From assembly GCF_002285495.1 (NCBI RefSeq), contig NZ_CP016786.1, forward strand, positions 1,998,001-2,062,000: a stretch of DNA of 64,000 bases, given 5' to 3'. Shown here in pieces: positions 62,869-64,000 of the stretch. Position 1 is the first letter of the stretch, and the number at the start of each line of letters is the position of its first letter. Origin of the DNA: Clostridium isatidis. GTDB lineage: Bacteria > Bacillota > Clostridia > Clostridiales > Clostridiaceae. Below the pieces are notes generated by a model. It saw only the letters and a list, made by a program, of their open reading frames with translations. It had not been told where the DNA came from and made no database searches. The position numbers were made by a program, and so were the translations under genes.

Positions 62869-62896
62869 TTAAAAAAATAGCGAGTTTCCTCGCTAT
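62869..62896 (-). terminator. ahpC terminator / attenuator
   Basis: ATAGCGAG / CTCGCTAT with a four-base loop is followed by a run of seven T on the minus strand. It lies between ahpC and the reductase gene and may set their ratio. Confidence 0.82.
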
Positions 62897-62917
62897 CTTT
62901 TGATTTATGTTTTTATA

Positions 62918-63481
62918 TTATAACTTACCAACTAGGTCTAAACTTGGTACTAGAGTTTCTTCACCTGGTGTCCAGTTAGCTGGGCAAACTTGATCACCAT
63001 GTTCTGCTACAAATTGAGCTGCTTGAACTTTTCTTAATAATTCTTCAGCATTTCTTCCGATGCCGTTTTGATGAACTTCGTAAGCTTGGATTTCTCCTTC
63101 TGGGTTAACTATGAATGTTCCTCTTAAAGCTAATCCTTCTTCTTCTATAAGAACATCAAACATTCTTGCTAATCTTCCAGTTGGATCTCCTAACATTGGA
63201 TATTTAATTTTTGCAATTGTTTCACTTGCATCAGCCCATGCTTTATGAACAAAATGAGTATCTTCTGAAACTGAATATATTTCAGCACCAATCTTTTGGA
63301 ATTCTTCATAGTGATCAGCTAAATCTCCTAATTCTGTTGGGCAAACAAATGTAAAATCAGCTGGATAGAAGAAGAATATTGACCATTTACCTAAAACATC
63401 TTCCTTTGTTACTTCCTTAAAGCTACCATTGTGATAAGCTTGAACTTTAAAATCTTCGATTTTCTTTCCTATTAATGACAT
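62918..63481 (-). CDS. ahpC: Alkyl hydroperoxide reductase peroxiredoxin AhpC
   Basis: This typical 2-Cys peroxiredoxin of 187 residues reduces H2O2 and organic peroxides. The peroxidatic Cys is in FTFVCPTE (about residue 47) and the resolving Cys in VCPANW (about 166). GTFIVNPEG and the C-terminal helix are AhpC-like. The downstream fusion flavoprotein is its likely reductase. The promoter overlaps a PerR-like palindrome identical to that of rubrerythrin. AAGGAGG precedes the ATG. Confidence 0.96.
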   Translation of the reverse strand: MSLIGKKIEDFKVQAYHNGSFKEVTKEDVLGKWSIFFFYPADFTFVCPTELGDLADHYEEFQKIGAEIYSVSEDTHFVHKAWADASETIAKIKYPMLGDPTGRLARMFDVLIEEEGLALRGTFIVNPEGEIQAYEVHQNGIGRNAEELLRKVQAAQFVAEHGDQVCPANWTPGEETLVPSLDLVGKL

Positions 63482-63523
63482 AAAATTTCCTCCTTAATTA
63501 TTAACAATTATTACTATGTATTA

Positions 63524-63552
63524 ATAATAATTATTATTTAATAAAAAGTCAA
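63524..63552 (-). promoter_or_regulatory. ahpC promoter with PerR-like palindrome
   Basis: TTGACT (63552-63547), 17 bases and TATTAT (63529-63524) form the promoter. The perfect palindrome ATAATAATTATTAT at 63524-63537 overlaps the -10 box, as at the rubrerythrin promoter. Confidence 0.65.
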
Positions 63553-63564
63553 TATCTTTTCTAA

Positions 63565-63593
63565 AAATAATTGATAAAAATTATCAATTATTT
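63565..63593. promoter_or_regulatory. 13-3-13 inverted repeat containing a Fur/PerR-like box
   Basis: AAATAATTGATAA and TTATCAATTATTT are perfect complements. The core TGATAAAAATTATCA matches the Fur 7-1-7 box at 13 of 14 positions. It lies just upstream of the ahpC -35 box. An AT-rich terminator is an alternative. Confidence 0.45.
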
Positions 63594-63769
63594 TTACAAC
63601 AATTGCTAATATTAAGTTATTTTTCTATAAAAAAAGAAGCTGCTAAGCTAACTCCCTTTTCTTATAAACTTATTCTTAATATCTTTTAATTGTTTCTTTG
63701 CTTTGGCTAACTATTTCTGTTTTACTAATTCGACATTCTAATAAAAAACTAGACTTTAATGTTTTTTAA

Positions 63770-63988
63770 GAAAAATATCATGTAGGAAAAACAAATTGGA
63801 CAATTACTGCTATTCTAGTAATAACTTTTTGTATTATAAATTTTTTTATTTTCAATGGATTTAAAGTCCTAATGGAATTTCAGCAATTTGGATGGCTGAA
63901 ATTTATTTTTCAACATATTTATTATCTTTTTGAAATTTCACTTGTAACACTTGCCCTAGTATTTTCCCAAAAAGCTGAAGAACTATGA
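63770..63988 (+). pseudogene. Remnant of a polytopic membrane protein gene
   Basis: An open frame without a start codon encodes hydrophobic helices (TAILVITFCIINFFIF, IYYLFEISLVTLALVF) and ends QKAEEL. The flanking 63650-63765 region contains further hydrophobic fragments in other frames. The gene looks truncated and decayed. A CPBP-type intramembrane protease relative is conceivable but not shown. Confidence 0.35.
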
Positions 63989-64000
63989 TTTAATAATAGA

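Noticed and set aside
1..64000. CRISPR arrays, tRNA or rRNA genes, transposases, integrases and phage genes
   Set aside because: No regularly spaced direct repeats, cloverleaf-like sequences or mobile-element proteins were found on reading both strands, although small or degenerate elements could be missed by eye.

Overview
The window is AT-rich, densely coded DNA with strong AGGAGG-type ribosome-binding sites, anaerobe enzymes (hybrid cluster protein, reverse rubrerythrin, an oxygen-sensitive glycyl radical enzyme), a T-box leader and both GlnRS and GluRS. This fits a Clostridium sensu stricto chromosome; the species cannot be named from the sequence. No rRNA, tRNA, CRISPR array, transposase or phage gene was seen.

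Layout. 0-9 kb: hcp with a CRP/FNR-type site, the sbcDC repair operon, an ECF-type membrane protein, zupT and an unknown acidic protein. 9-18.5 kb: a class V aminotransferase, trmB, reverse rubrerythrin, an rluF-led operon with a FecCD-type ABC importer, a MalS-like amylase, a 54-residue unknown and a HAD phosphatase. 18.8-25.7 kb: glnS, then a divergent glycyl radical enzyme cassette (aldolase and GRE facing activase and DeoR regulator) that matches a 1,5-anhydrohexitol-6-phosphate route. 25.7-32.8 kb: a winged-helix protein, a NADH:rubredoxin-type oxidoreductase, a PadR/DUF2812 pair with clear operators, a PepSY protein, T-box-controlled gltX and a GH3 enzyme. 33-45.5 kb: a pentapeptide/channel-like protein, a MocR regulator divergent from alr, asnB, a HAD enzyme, a GGDEF-EAL protein, a DbpA-like helicase, DedA and an M42 peptidase. 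45.7-48.7 kb: bifunctional gshAB and an ArsR gene that seems to start at AUU. 48.8-59.8 kb: an accessory cell-surface locus with a subtilisin-like lipoprotein, a giant InlB-B-repeat protein, a beta-helix membrane-anchored protein and a divergent LytTR/AgrC-type two-component system, followed by a decayed membrane-protein gene. 60-64 kb: a Gly/Asn/Met-rich protein, a thioredoxin-reductase/AhpF-like fusion, ahpC and a gene remnant.

How the parts connect. Oxygen and peroxide defence recurs: reverse rubrerythrin, the NADH:rubredoxin-type flavoprotein, AhpC and its reductase, glutathione synthesis and Hcp. The rubrerythrin and ahpC promoters carry the same 14-bp palindrome at the -10 element, which argues for one regulator, most likely PerR. 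Several regulators sit next to well-formed operators: PadR, ArsR, DeoR and MocR.

The most unusual region is the surface/two-component locus. The giant surface protein, the response regulator and the histidine kinase each have a single frame break within about 7 kb, and the neighbouring membrane-protein gene has several, while conserved genes elsewhere in the window are intact. The locus looks as if it is decaying, phase-variable, or locally mis-sequenced.
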